DNA of 64,000 nt from Montifringilla adamsi (lineage: Eukaryota > Chordata > Aves > Passeriformes > Passeridae): the NCBI GenBank assembly GCA_017590115.1, contig JAGGNK010008582.1:1-64000 (forward strand), given 5' to 3'. Each line of letters opens with the position of its first letter. Position 1 is the first letter of the stretch. The notes below the pieces were generated by a model. The model saw only the letters and a list, made by a program, of their open reading frames with translations, did not search any database and was not told where the DNA came from. The translations under genes and the position numbers were made by a program. Shown here one piece after another: positions 1 to 8,549 of this stretch.

Positions 1-2
1 AA

Positions 3-572
3 TTAAAAACTGATAACAGGCCCACTTACAAATCCAGGGAATTCAGGGGTTTCCGGCAGCAATGGGGAGTGGGGCACAAAACAGGCATCCCCTACTCCCC
101 TATAGGTCAAGCTGTAGTGGAAAGGACTCACCGTGATATCAAAAGAGTCCTGGACCAGCAACATCAGGTCCTGAAAGTGGAACCTCCCCAAATCCGGTTA
201 TCTAGAGCATTGTTTACTATCAATTTTCTGAACTGTTCTTTTGACAGCCTGAGTCTGCCCATCGTACGCCACTTTGGGGGGAGCAGTCAGATGTCACTGA
301 GAGAAAAGCCTCCAGTCCTAGTAAAGGACCCTGAGACTTGGAAGACAGTGGGGCCTTACAAATTGGTTACGTGGGGATGTGAATATGCCTGTGTATCCAC
401 CCCCTCTGGTTTAAAGTGGGTTCCTTCCAAATGGGTAAGGCCCTATGTCCCCAAGTTCTCAGGGAAGTCTTCAGAAGCACCCCAGGTCGCTAATGCTGCC
501 TGGAGGAGAAAACGCCGTGTGTGTTCCCTGGAGGAAATTCCAAGTGCACCTCCTATCTGGAATAGTTTATAA
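3..572 (+). CDS. pol: class II ERV pol, integrase C-terminal part (partial)
   Basis: The frame is open from the window edge to a stop at 570-572 (about 189 codons), so the start lies outside the window. It encodes the second half of a retroviral integrase, the enzyme that joins viral cDNA to host DNA. A catalytic-core TDN motif is at 9-17, and the core glutamate sits in the VVERTH motif around 117-134. A C-terminal DNA-binding domain follows, with a [17 protein letters not shown] pattern (about 340-450) typical of beta/alpharetroviral (class II) integrases. The next gene downstream is env, and a polypurine tract and LTR follow, so this is the 3' end of a provirus cut by the window edge. No stop or frameshift is visible in this part. 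Class assignment is by motif reading only. Confidence 0.78.
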   Translation, partial: LKTDNRPTYKSREFRGFRQQWGVGHKTGIPYSPIGQAVVERTHRDIKRVLDQQHQVLKVEPPQIRLSRALFTINFLNCSFDSLSLPIVRHFGGSSQMSLREKPPVLVKDPETWKTVGPYKLVTWGCEYACVSTPSGLKWVPSKWVRPYVPKFSGKSSEAPQVANAAWRRKRRVCSLEEIPSAPPIWNSL

Positions 573-574
573 TG

Positions 575-593
575 TATTTTTGTATTGTTTCAG
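575..593 (+). promoter_or_regulatory. probable env splice acceptor
   Basis: A T-rich tract ending in CAG lies between the integrase stop and the first good env ATG (632). Retroviral env mRNAs are spliced to an acceptor in this position. Assignment is by position and sequence only. Confidence 0.4.
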
Positions 594-631
594 GTTTAGT
601 TCCTGCTGTTCGTTTGCAGTTTCGAGACGCC

Positions 632-1249
632 ATGAAGCCAAGTCTGCTCCTCGCCCTACTTGCGATCATTCTGCCAGCGATCTCCTGGATAGTCCCTCAG
701 CCCAAAGCAAATGTATGGTCCACTTTGGCCACAGCCCTTGGACAGGATCACATCTGCCTCTCCACAGCGACAGCCTCTGACCCCCTGTCAACTTGCCTGG
801 TGGGAGTCCCTTTTAAATCTGCAGAGTTCCCAAAGGAAATGTGGCACGCTTTAAATGAAGTTAACTTACTTGCACCTCCTCCTGGTCACTACCCTGCTGA
901 TAATCCATTACTGTTTTGGCAGGAGTGGGCAAGACAGTTGCCAGTGCCAAAAAGGGAACCGCAAGAATTCCATCTCTTGGGCTCCATAAATGCAACCTTT
1001 TGCATTCACTTTAAATTTAATCTCCAGTTACCACATTATGAAATGGAACTAAACACCTATCCTCATCCTAACAACCCACAATACACAGACAAAAACTGGT
1101 GCAAAAACTCAGTCCGAGTCATGCACTTGTCAAATTATGATTATAAACCCTGTGAACTCCCAAAAGGTGTGTTTTTAATATGCGGAGACAGAGCATGGGC
1201 AGGTCTCCCCCCTCGTCTGCTCGGAGGTCCATGCACTTTGGCAAGCTAA
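632..1249 (+). pseudogene. env: ERV env, surface (SU) part, frameshifted
   Basis: The frame is open from 572; the ATG at 632 is preferred because it starts a hydrophobic signal-peptide-like stretch (residues about 1-20, rich in Leu/Ala/Ile). The rest resembles an avian retroviral surface subunit, with scattered Cys and one possible N-glycosylation site (NAT, about 989). Near the end is a GVFLICG...GGPC pattern like that of avian env proteins. At about 205 residues it is short for an SU, so an internal deletion is likely. The frame closes at 1249, while related coding continues in the +1-shifted frame from about 1236, so SU and TM are separated by a frameshift. I saw no obvious dibasic furin-type cleavage site before the TM part. 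It lies directly after integrase, as expected for env. Confidence 0.65.
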
Positions 1250-1274
1250 GCCTGTTTATCCCAAATCGAATGCA

Positions 1275-2027
1275 TTGGCACATAAAAAATTATACACACA
1301 AATTGGCTATTCAAAAAGAGACCTAAGGCAATTAGACCCAGACTGTAATTCAGAAATTGTTCACTGGTCCAGACTTAAGGCCACCGCAATTACAGTCGTT
1401 CTGCCGTGGGTCTCTGCAGAAAAAAGCATGGGAGAATTAGGCCGATTGGAATGTTGGGTTGCAAAACAAGAAAACCTCACTTCTACTGCCCTGAGTGACC
1501 TCTTATCAGACGAGGAAATTACCAGGCAAGCCACCATTCAAAACAGAGCATCTATAGACTATCTGCTCCTCCTGCACAACCATCGCTGTGAAGAATTTGC
1601 AGGTCTGTACTGCCTCAACTTGTCATCGAAAGCAGAGAACGTCCATGCTACTATTGATAAAATGAAAACCATGGTGAACGAGATCAAGAGAGAAACGGAT
1701 GACTGGCTGAGTGGACTTTTTAAAGGCTGGGGACTCTCGGGCTGGTTGGGATCTATTTTGAAAACTGTGTTGTTAGTACTGTTTATTCTAGTTATTGTTA
1801 TTGTAGTTGTAAGCATTGTTTTCAGGCTAATTAAGCACATGTTTTACAGGTTAATTTCAAGCTCATCTTCCCCTCCTGAAGTCTACCATTTGGAAGCCCC
1901 TAGGGCTCCAATGGAAGACCTGGAAGCCTCAGTAGAAAATACTGACCCTCCAGACGAGGAGGAACCAATTTACCAAGCGCGGTTTGGCAAGCATTCTGCC
2001 TCCCAAACCCAGTCCTCTTCATTTTAA
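1275..2027 (+). pseudogene. env: ERV env, transmembrane (TM) part, open 250-codon frame
   Basis: This frame carries the membrane-fusion subunit; it reads back without a stop to about 1236. From N to C it shows an SU-TM junction region, a QNRASIDYLL segment typical of the conserved central region of gamma/alpha-type TM proteins (about 1540-1570), a Cys motif at about 1586-1610, a long membrane segment rich in Leu/Ile/Val (about 1745-1835), and an unusually long acidic, Pro-rich tail. The Cys motif is altered: a Tyr stands just before the last Cys where related proteins have a Cys pair. The stop is 7 bp before the polypurine tract. The whole TM part is open, but the env gene as a unit is broken by the frameshift. 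A gamma-type TM behind a class II integrase is a known kind of recombinant in birds and other vertebrates. Confidence 0.7.
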
Positions 2028-2034
2028 ACAAAAC

Positions 2035-2044
2035 AAGGGGGAGA
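2035..2044 (+). promoter_or_regulatory. polypurine tract
   Basis: Ten purines (AAGGGGGAGA) directly precede the LTR start TGTTGCC. This is the plus-strand priming site of a retrovirus. Confidence 0.75.
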
Positions 2045-2190
2045 TGTTGCCATGTGATGTCATGACTTCCCTCAGTTTCCCCTGGTTTCTCCCTGAAATT
2101 TCCTTCCCCAGGTGGAGTGTCAATCACCTCTCCTTTTCCCCAGCCTTGACCCCTGCTGGGCACCGTCTCTCAAACCAGAAATGAATCAAC
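2045..2190 (+). mobile_element. truncated 3' LTR of the class II provirus
   Basis: The LTR starts TGTTGCC right after the polypurine tract and matches, over about 140 bp, the start of the minus-strand solo LTR at 27,062-27,720. It is cut off around 2,190, so no R or U5 region remains. From there to 2,420 I see no recognisable feature. Confidence 0.7.
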
Positions 2191-2425
2191 AAAAGCCAAG
2201 TCTTTCAAGAAAGTAAGATTTTCATTCAAAGCTGTATTAACAGGAAATTGCTGTAGAGATCTTTATTAATACCTAACATGTCATAGTTGGAATACTATGT
2301 TCAATTTAGATGGTGTCTATAAAGCACAGAAACTAAGATTTAAATAAAAATCAGCAAGAATGAACCAGTCCTCAATGCCAGGCTAAAAATAATGACGTTT
2401 AGATCTAAAAAGAAGCATGTAAGAT

Positions 2426-3366
2426 TGCCATGGTTTCATCCCAGTTGGCAACCAAGCCCCTTGCAGCTACTCAGGCACTCCCCCACCAGCAGGATTGGGG
2501 AGAGAATTGGAAGGGTGAATGTGGAGACCCTGGGGGACATCCCCTGAGTTGGCGAGACACAAGAAACTTCCCTCAAAAAGATGTTAAGACCCCATTAGCT
2601 CCTTCCCCTGTTCCTATGTCTGTTCCTATGTCCCTGAGCCACTCCCTCCCTATTCTGATTGGCCCTTATCTTTGTACTGCCCCAAGACCAGGGTCACCCC
2701 AGGCCCCCCGGGAGAGAGAAACCTGGACCCTCAACACATGTTTGACTGGGGACTCTGAACATGTCACCGCACAGATGAATTAAACATCTATAGATACCAT
2801 GCAAAGGCCCTTTTTGCTTCTTTACCCTGGACTTTACTAGCAGCAATTCTGGCCGCAACAGGTGAAAACCAGAAAACTCATGGGTTGAGATAAAGACAGT
2901 TTATTACGTAAAGCAAAAGCCATGCACACAAGCAAAGCAAAACAAGGAATCTAATCACTGCTTTCCATGGGCAGGCAGGTGTTCAGCTATCTCCAGGAGA
3001 GCAGGGCCCCATCACACATAATGGTTACTCAGGAAGACAAATACCATCATTCCAAATGTCCCCCCTTTACTCCTCCTTCTCTCTTTATATACTGAGCACG
3101 ATGTCATATGATCTGGAATATCCCTTTGGTCAGTTTGGGTCAACTGTCCCGACTGTCTCTCCCTCCCAGCCTCCTATACACCCTCAACTTCCTTGCCAGC
3201 ATGGCAGTACAAAAAGCATTAAAGGCCTTGGCTCTGTGTAAGCTCTGCTCAGCAATAACTAAAGCATCTCTATATCATCAACCCTGTGTTCAGTACAAAT
3301 CCAAAACACAGCCCCATACCAGCCACTGGGAAGAAAATGAACTCTACCCCAACCAAAACCAGCACA
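2426..3366 (-). mobile_element. solo LTR, ERVL-like, flanked by TSD AAGAT
   Basis: A 5-bp direct repeat AAGAT lies at 2,421-2,425 and 3,367-3,371. The element reads TG...CA on both strands. Its sense strand is minus. Removing the nested LTR (2,520-2,860 plus one TSD copy) leaves about 594 bp, a normal solo-LTR size. I recognise the internal sequence as a common avian ERV LTR; the class is inferred from the 5-bp TSD. Confidence 0.8.
2520..2860 (+). mobile_element. nested solo LTR (341 bp), TSD GGTGAA
   Basis: This LTR is inserted in the older LTR at 2,426-3,366. A 6-bp repeat GGTGAA lies at 2,514-2,519 and 2,861-2,866. Termini are TGTGGAGACC and GGCCGCAACA. An ATTAAA poly(A) signal is at 2,778-2,783. 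The 6-bp TSD and short length fit a class II (alpha/beta-type) LTR. The 117-codon frame through it (2,430-2,783) is not a gene. Confidence 0.82.
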
Positions 3367-3371
3367 AAGAT

Positions 3372-5420
3372 ATTTTTACAAAGAGGGTATCAAACAGTAG
3401 TTTAGGTTGTCTACTTTGGGAAAAATAAAATATACCAGCTTAATCTGGATATACAGAAGATGCAGGATGCATTGTCAAAAACTTGAGCAGGCAAATGAAA
3501 CATTCAGGGAGGTTTTTGAATTGCATTCAGTAGAGAATTTTAAGACTAAACATCTGCCAGGGAGGAACCAGAGAAACATGATTTTCTGTTACTGCATCAA
3601 GATTAAATGGTTCCTTGAGATACTGGTCTGATCACCACTTTTTGAAGCTGGAGATCACTCCAGCCATAAATATCAGATATTTCGTTTCAAGAACATAGCA
3701 ATGTTTTAATCCAGGCGGTCCCTTTTTAAAACTAAACACACAACGATGCATATTTATCTTTTTGATTTACAAGCTTGCACCAACCTTAATTAACTCCATA
3801 TAATGATATTGCATATCTTCCAGGTTTATATAAAGACTTAATTTTTTTGAGTTTCTCTAATTATACAAGAGCATACTTTGAGTTTTTAAGCTGCTAAACT
3901 GTGGTTATTAATAGTCACCCTTCAATAATTAGCCTAAAACCACCCAACATGTTTGACTTAACTTCTTTTTAAAAATTATGTTCCATTAGTATTTTAATTT
4001 CTTTGATGTAATTCATATGAGTTGTTTCACAGTAACCTTGGTTACACTGGATCGCTCCAGTTTACTGCAGTTGGTAACCTATTACTCACCATCTCACTTT
4101 AACAGGTAAAGTGTGAAGTCATCTTTTTGACCTGCTTTATAAAAAAGAAGCAAACAAACACACAAACATAAACCTCACTAGAGATGTATCCCAAACATAA
4201 AAGCATTTTTTAAAGTAAGATTTTTTTTTTTTAAAGTTTAGAAAACAGCTTTTCTTGCTTATTTGGGCTTATGTTTTTTTACCACTGTAAAGAAGATTAA
4301 GAAGATCTTTTGAATATAATCCACCATGACAGTATGAGCCTAAACATACAGGCATTTAGAGGAAAGACCTGTAAGGAGTATAGACTCTCCCATTCAACTC
4401 AGGGCTCTATAAGCTCTTGGGAAGCCACAATACACAGTGATTTTGTTTCTAAACTTACTGTTCTCTGCAACCAGGCATACAGCACTATTTCTTCTCACAT
4501 CTTTGCTATATTGCATATTCACTGCACAGATTTTTCTAATTACCCTTATGTCCTAGGTACAGGCATAAGGGGCAGAGTTTTAGCGCTGTTTATTCCACAC
4601 CACCAACTTCATTGGATGGGGAGCAGTTTTTGGCAAGGAACTACAACTTTTTTCTTGCCCTGGTTGTGGAAGGTAGTGGTTTTGTCCCCTTTAAAAAGCA
4701 TGAGCAGAAGTGGAGGGGTCCGCTTTCTTTTGTCAGGCTCACTTGGGAGAGGGAGTTGCCCTGCAAGACCCCAGCTGCCACCTGACATTGCTGCCACCAG
4801 GGAGAACCCTGCTGGATGATGTGGAGTGAGCAGCTCAGCAGCATAACTCTTTTTGGACAAAATAGCTTTTCAGGTTTTGCTTTGCCCTTGTTTTCCATTG
4901 TTTTCTTGCTAGGGGAGGGCATTAAACCGTGGAAACTCATTTGCCACATTGTTTCCTTTGTTCTCTTGAGCCACTGGTCCAGTGCAGGAGCCCCCCACCA
5001 TCTTGCTATTGTTCCCAGGGGGCCATATGTTGCAGAGTGTGAGAATAGCCTCCATCTTGTCTTTTTCTGGGGAAACTACATGGACCCAGCAGTAAGGGAA
5101 CAACCACCATCTTGGTTTTGTCATAGTGGGCCAGGTGACATCTTTCAGTGGTGAATACCCTTTTTTTGTGGGTAAACCAATCTTTTGTACAACTGGTGTG
5201 TTCATTACAATTTCTTCAGTAAATTGTGACTCCAACTTATAAACTCTCCTAGTCTTTTTTCTCCACTATTGAAAGGGGGTGGTTTGAGTGGGCTTAATTT
5301 TCCTGCCAAGTTTTAAAACCAGCACACCCTACTATCAAACAAAAGTATTTAGGTTCACACTTTCACTGTATTTCCCTTGCCCTTCTTTTCCCAGCACATG
5401 CACATAGACAACAGGGGAAG
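3372..5420. other. no gene recognised
   Basis: AT-rich sequence to about 4,600, then a more mixed stretch to 5,400 with several short frames (for example 4,310-4,819) that show no domain, codon bias or partner. I saw no LTR termini or RNA gene. Confidence 0.5.
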
Positions 5421-5425
5421 CCCAT

Positions 5426-6043
5426 TGTCCTGGGTTGACTATATAATGCTTTTATCCCCAATCATCTGTTTATGCTAGATAATAAGTTTTGCTCCTTTAA
5501 GACTTATTCCAAGAGTAAAGGGGGGAGACAAGAAGCGCGCAGTTTGTTTTCAGACACTGCACTCACTCCTCCACATTCCTGCTCCTAGACTGTTGTTATC
5601 TGCAGCACAGACAGCAGGACAGAGCTCTCCTTTGTATTTAGTTAGTTTTAGCTAGCTGAAGCAAAAAAGTTCCCTAGACTGTAGGGTTTTTTTTCCCCCT
5701 TTTCTTTAGACCTGTTTATACCTGCTCTAGACTAAACATCCAGAAGAACACCGACAACTCACACCTATGGCCCACCAGGCCAGGCCTGGACCGTGGCATT
5801 TCCAGCACCGGAGGGACTGATAAGAGACTGAGTGAGCCAAGCTGCAACCCAGGGAGGGGACTTGTCTGAGTTTGTAATCTCTTTTAGATCAGCAAGAAGT
5901 TTTATTGTTTAATAAACAGTTTTTTCCACTTTTCTCCAAGAAAGTTTTTTTCCCGAACCAGTTAGAAGAAGGGCCGATTGAATCTGCTTTTCTAGAAGAA
6001 CCCCTTTGGGGGTTCTCTCCCAAATTTGCCCTGAACCAGGAGA
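5426..6043 (+). mobile_element. 5' LTR of the ERVL provirus
   Basis: 618 bp, starting TGTCCTGG. AATAAA is at 5,911-5,916. A TATA-like ACTATATAAT is at 5,439-5,448. The 3' terminus reads AGGAGA rather than a canonical CA. This copy is G-rich in places where the 3' LTR has A. Related LTRs are at 26,267-26,941 (minus) and 44,074-44,715 (plus). Confidence 0.88.
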
Positions 6044-6054
6044 AATACATCCAG

Positions 6055-6072
6055 TGGCGCCCAACATGTGCC
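6055..6072 (+). promoter_or_regulatory. primer binding site, tRNA-Lys type
   Basis: The 18 bases starting TGGCGCCCAACATG, eleven bases after the LTR, match the PBS type complementary to tRNA-Lys(1,2). A degraded version of the same site is at 26,238-26,255 on the minus strand beside a related LTR. Confidence 0.7.
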
Positions 6073-6252
6073 TTGAGAAAGTGGAAAAAACCTTTATGGA
6101 TTGCATGTTAGTTGTGCTTGCTCTGTAGTGGGTTAAAGCAGTCAGTAGCCATGTTGCTTGAATTCATAATGTCTCTTGGGGTAGAAGCCTTTATGTAATT
6201 CTAGTCTTTAAACTTTTTTGAGGTTTCAATACCTTTCTGGTCACTAAGATTA

Positions 6253-6555
6253 TTGTCCCTAACACGTAGTTTTTACAGTAAAGGGGCACGGATTGGAATA
6301 GCTATTGTGCTGGCCTTGGTGATAATGCTTTATGGGGCATTTACAAAAATACTAAAGTCTTTCAAGATATGTATGGTTTATAGTTTCTTTGTCCTACCCT
6401 GCGTCCCAGTTCCAATAGTATGTTTTGGGGGTTTATTAGTAATTGCACCTGGTTTGTTAGAGGAAGAGCAAGGGATGAGGCTTTCCAGCCTTTCCTTTCC
6501 TTCTTCTTCTTTGAATCTGTTATGTCACTTTTTGACAATGTTCAGTTTCCCCTGA
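6253..6555 (+). CDS. hydrophobic leader ORF upstream of ERVL gag (uncertain)
   Basis: A 100-codon frame between the PBS and gag, ending exactly where the gag frame (6,556) begins. The product would be very hydrophobic, with two or three candidate membrane segments (residues about 12-30 and 40-70). The paralogous leader on the minus strand (about 57,500-57,900) aligns at the nucleotide level and also reads as hydrophobic frames, but not as one intact ORF. It could be a real leader peptide, an N-terminal extension of gag, or a chance frame in U-rich leader RNA. I do not recognise a known family and assign no function. Confidence 0.3.
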   Translation: MSLTRSFYSKGARIGIAIVLALVIMLYGAFTKILKSFKICMVYSFFVLPCVPVPIVCFGGLLVIAPGLLEEEQGMRLSSLSFPSSSLNLLCHFLTMFSFP

Positions 6556-8150
6556 ATGTTAGAGACCATCTTTCTGGTATTTAATCTAGTAAGCTTCCTC
6601 TATACAGTCTGCAACTTCTCTAGAATGAGGGCTGAGATGTCCAAAAGAGCTGATGAGACCCCTGACCCAGAAGTAGACCCAAGCGTGGAAAATCCTGAGT
6701 GGTGTAGAGAATGGGAAAATATGGGCCAAATCCTGAAGGAATTTTCTGACCCTGTAGACTGGGATTTTCCATGTGAACAAATTCAGAACCCAACTGAAGT
6801 AAGGAAATTCCTGAAAGAGAAGTACCATGATGACTCTAAGGAGAAAAAGATCATTGCAATAAGCTGGGCCCTGGCCTATGCTTATCGCACACTGCTAGAT
6901 ACTGTAGGGCAGCAGACAGAGGAAGGGGGGCAGGGACATAAATCAGCAGCTACCCCAGCTACTCAGGCTGCAGCCGACACCCCAGCTACTCAAGTTGTAA
7001 CTAAACCAGACAGTAAACCTAAGCCACTGGCAGTCACCGCGGGAAAGAAGCACACAAGCAAAACCAATCAACCAGTGACCGACAATAATGATCCAAGAGA
7101 AAGACCCTCAACACCAATTACTGATACAAAAGCCAAAGTTAAAGCAACTAACACAAGATCGGAAGCCACTATTGAGTCCTATTCCCTAAAAGACCTTCGT
7201 AGCCTAAGAAAGGATTATACTGGAAGACCTGATAAATCTATAATTACTTAGTTAGTCCGTCTTTAGGATGCTGCAGGAGAAGCTACAATTTTAGATGGTA
7301 GTGAAGCAAGGTATTTGAGATCCCTGTCACATAATCCCATCATCAACCAAAGAATGATGAGGGGGGCTAACCCTCACAGCCTGTGGGCAGGGGTCCTGGA
7401 AAGCATAGCACAAAGACATCTGTGTGCAGATGATCTATATATGCAACAAACTCAATAGAAGACCATAGAACAAGGAATTCAATGCTTAAGAGAACTAGCA
7501 ATAGCAGAGATTATCTTCTCAGATGATGTAAATACTATAAATCCAGACTTACTACTATGTACATCCGTAATGTGGCAAAAACTCATATGACTTGGGCCAC
7601 AAGAATATGCTTCTGCTTTAGCAATAATGAAGCAGAATGACAGTGAGAAGACTGTGCTTAATACGGCAAAGAAGCTCGGAGCATATGCAGATGCTGTACA
7701 TGGCCCAACACATGCCAGAATCGCAGCGGTAGAAGCACGTGTGCAGAAATTAGAAAATAAGATAGAAGAGAATCACAAAAAACTCAGGAAAGAGATTAAA
7801 GAGAGCTTTCTCCAAATCTCAGCAGTACAGATCATAAGTTCTAGTATCCAACACAGAAGTTCCCCAGATGGGGAGAGAAGGTACACCCCACAAGATGAGC
7901 TGTGGTTCTTCCTGCAGGATTGCAGAAAAAACATAAAGAGATAGGACAGAAAATCCACTGCTGCTCTGGCACAACAAGTGCATGAATTAAAAGAAGGCAA
8001 AACTCAAAGAGGAAGTTCCACCAAAAGGGAAGCAGCTCCAGTAGCCCGTAACCAAACTGCCAGGTATGATGATAATGACAACGATATTTTCGATCCCCTT
8101 GAAAGAACCTCCAAGACATATGCCCAGGAAAAGAAGGATAACCAGGCTTA
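6556..8150 (+). pseudogene. gag: ERVL gag, interrupted by stops
   Basis: Gag forms the virus-like core. The open N-terminal part runs 6,556-7,251; the likely start is the ATG at 6,625 or 6,640, after an upstream hydrophobic stretch. It carries a Trp-rich N-terminal region, then a Thr/Ala/Pro/Lys-rich linker with ATPATQ-like repeats. The same frame resumes and is open 7,627-7,944 with a long charged, probably coiled-coil segment (EARVQKLENKIEENHKKL...). In-frame stops are at 7,249, 7,264, 7,456 and 7,942 (all TAG) and 7,588 (TGA); the TAGs are what TGG-to-TAG changes give. I saw no zinc knuckle. The minus-strand paralog at about 56,050-57,475 aligns along its length and supports the assignment. 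Confidence 0.72.
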
Positions 8151-8189
8151 GAGGGGCCCTGCCTCTAGCCAGGTAGAGGCTGGGGAAAA

Positions 8190-8547
8190 AATGTGTTTTT
8201 TAGACTGTGTAGATTTGTTAGCCTGACACATCGGAACCACAAGAATATAAAGCTTTAGTCGACACTAGTGCACAATGCACATTAATCCCATCAAGACATG
8301 TGGGGGCAGAATCTCTATTGCTGGTGTGACAGGGGGATCACAGGATTTCACTTTGGTGGAAGCTCATGTGAGCCTGACTGGAAATGAGTGGAAAAAACAC
8401 TCTATTGTGACTGGCCCAGAGGCCCCATGTATTTTAGGCATAAACTTCCTCCGAAGTGGGTATTTCAAAGACCCAAAGGGACTCAGGTGGGCATTTGGGA
8501 TAGCAGCTGTAGTGACAGAGTGTCAAGCAATTGAACACCTTGCCTAG
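8190..8547 (+). pseudogene. pro: ERVL aspartic protease and start of pol, active site changed
   Basis: The retroviral protease region is recognised from the active-site neighbourhood at about 8,255-8,300 and from a close match to the minus-strand copy at 55,570-55,980 (shared GVTGG...LVEAHVSLTGN...FKDPKG...WAFGIA pattern). The active site reads Asp-Thr-Ser at 8,261-8,269; retroviral proteases require Asp-Thr/Ser-Gly, so the Gly codon is lost, in a way a single G-to-A would give. The frame stays open 8,275-8,547 downstream. A non-functional protease alone would stop maturation. Confidence 0.7.
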
Positions 8548-8549
8548 AC

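Noticed and set aside
4310..4819. 169-codon plus-strand frame
   Set aside because: No recognisable domain, no composition change, no neighbours; probably chance.
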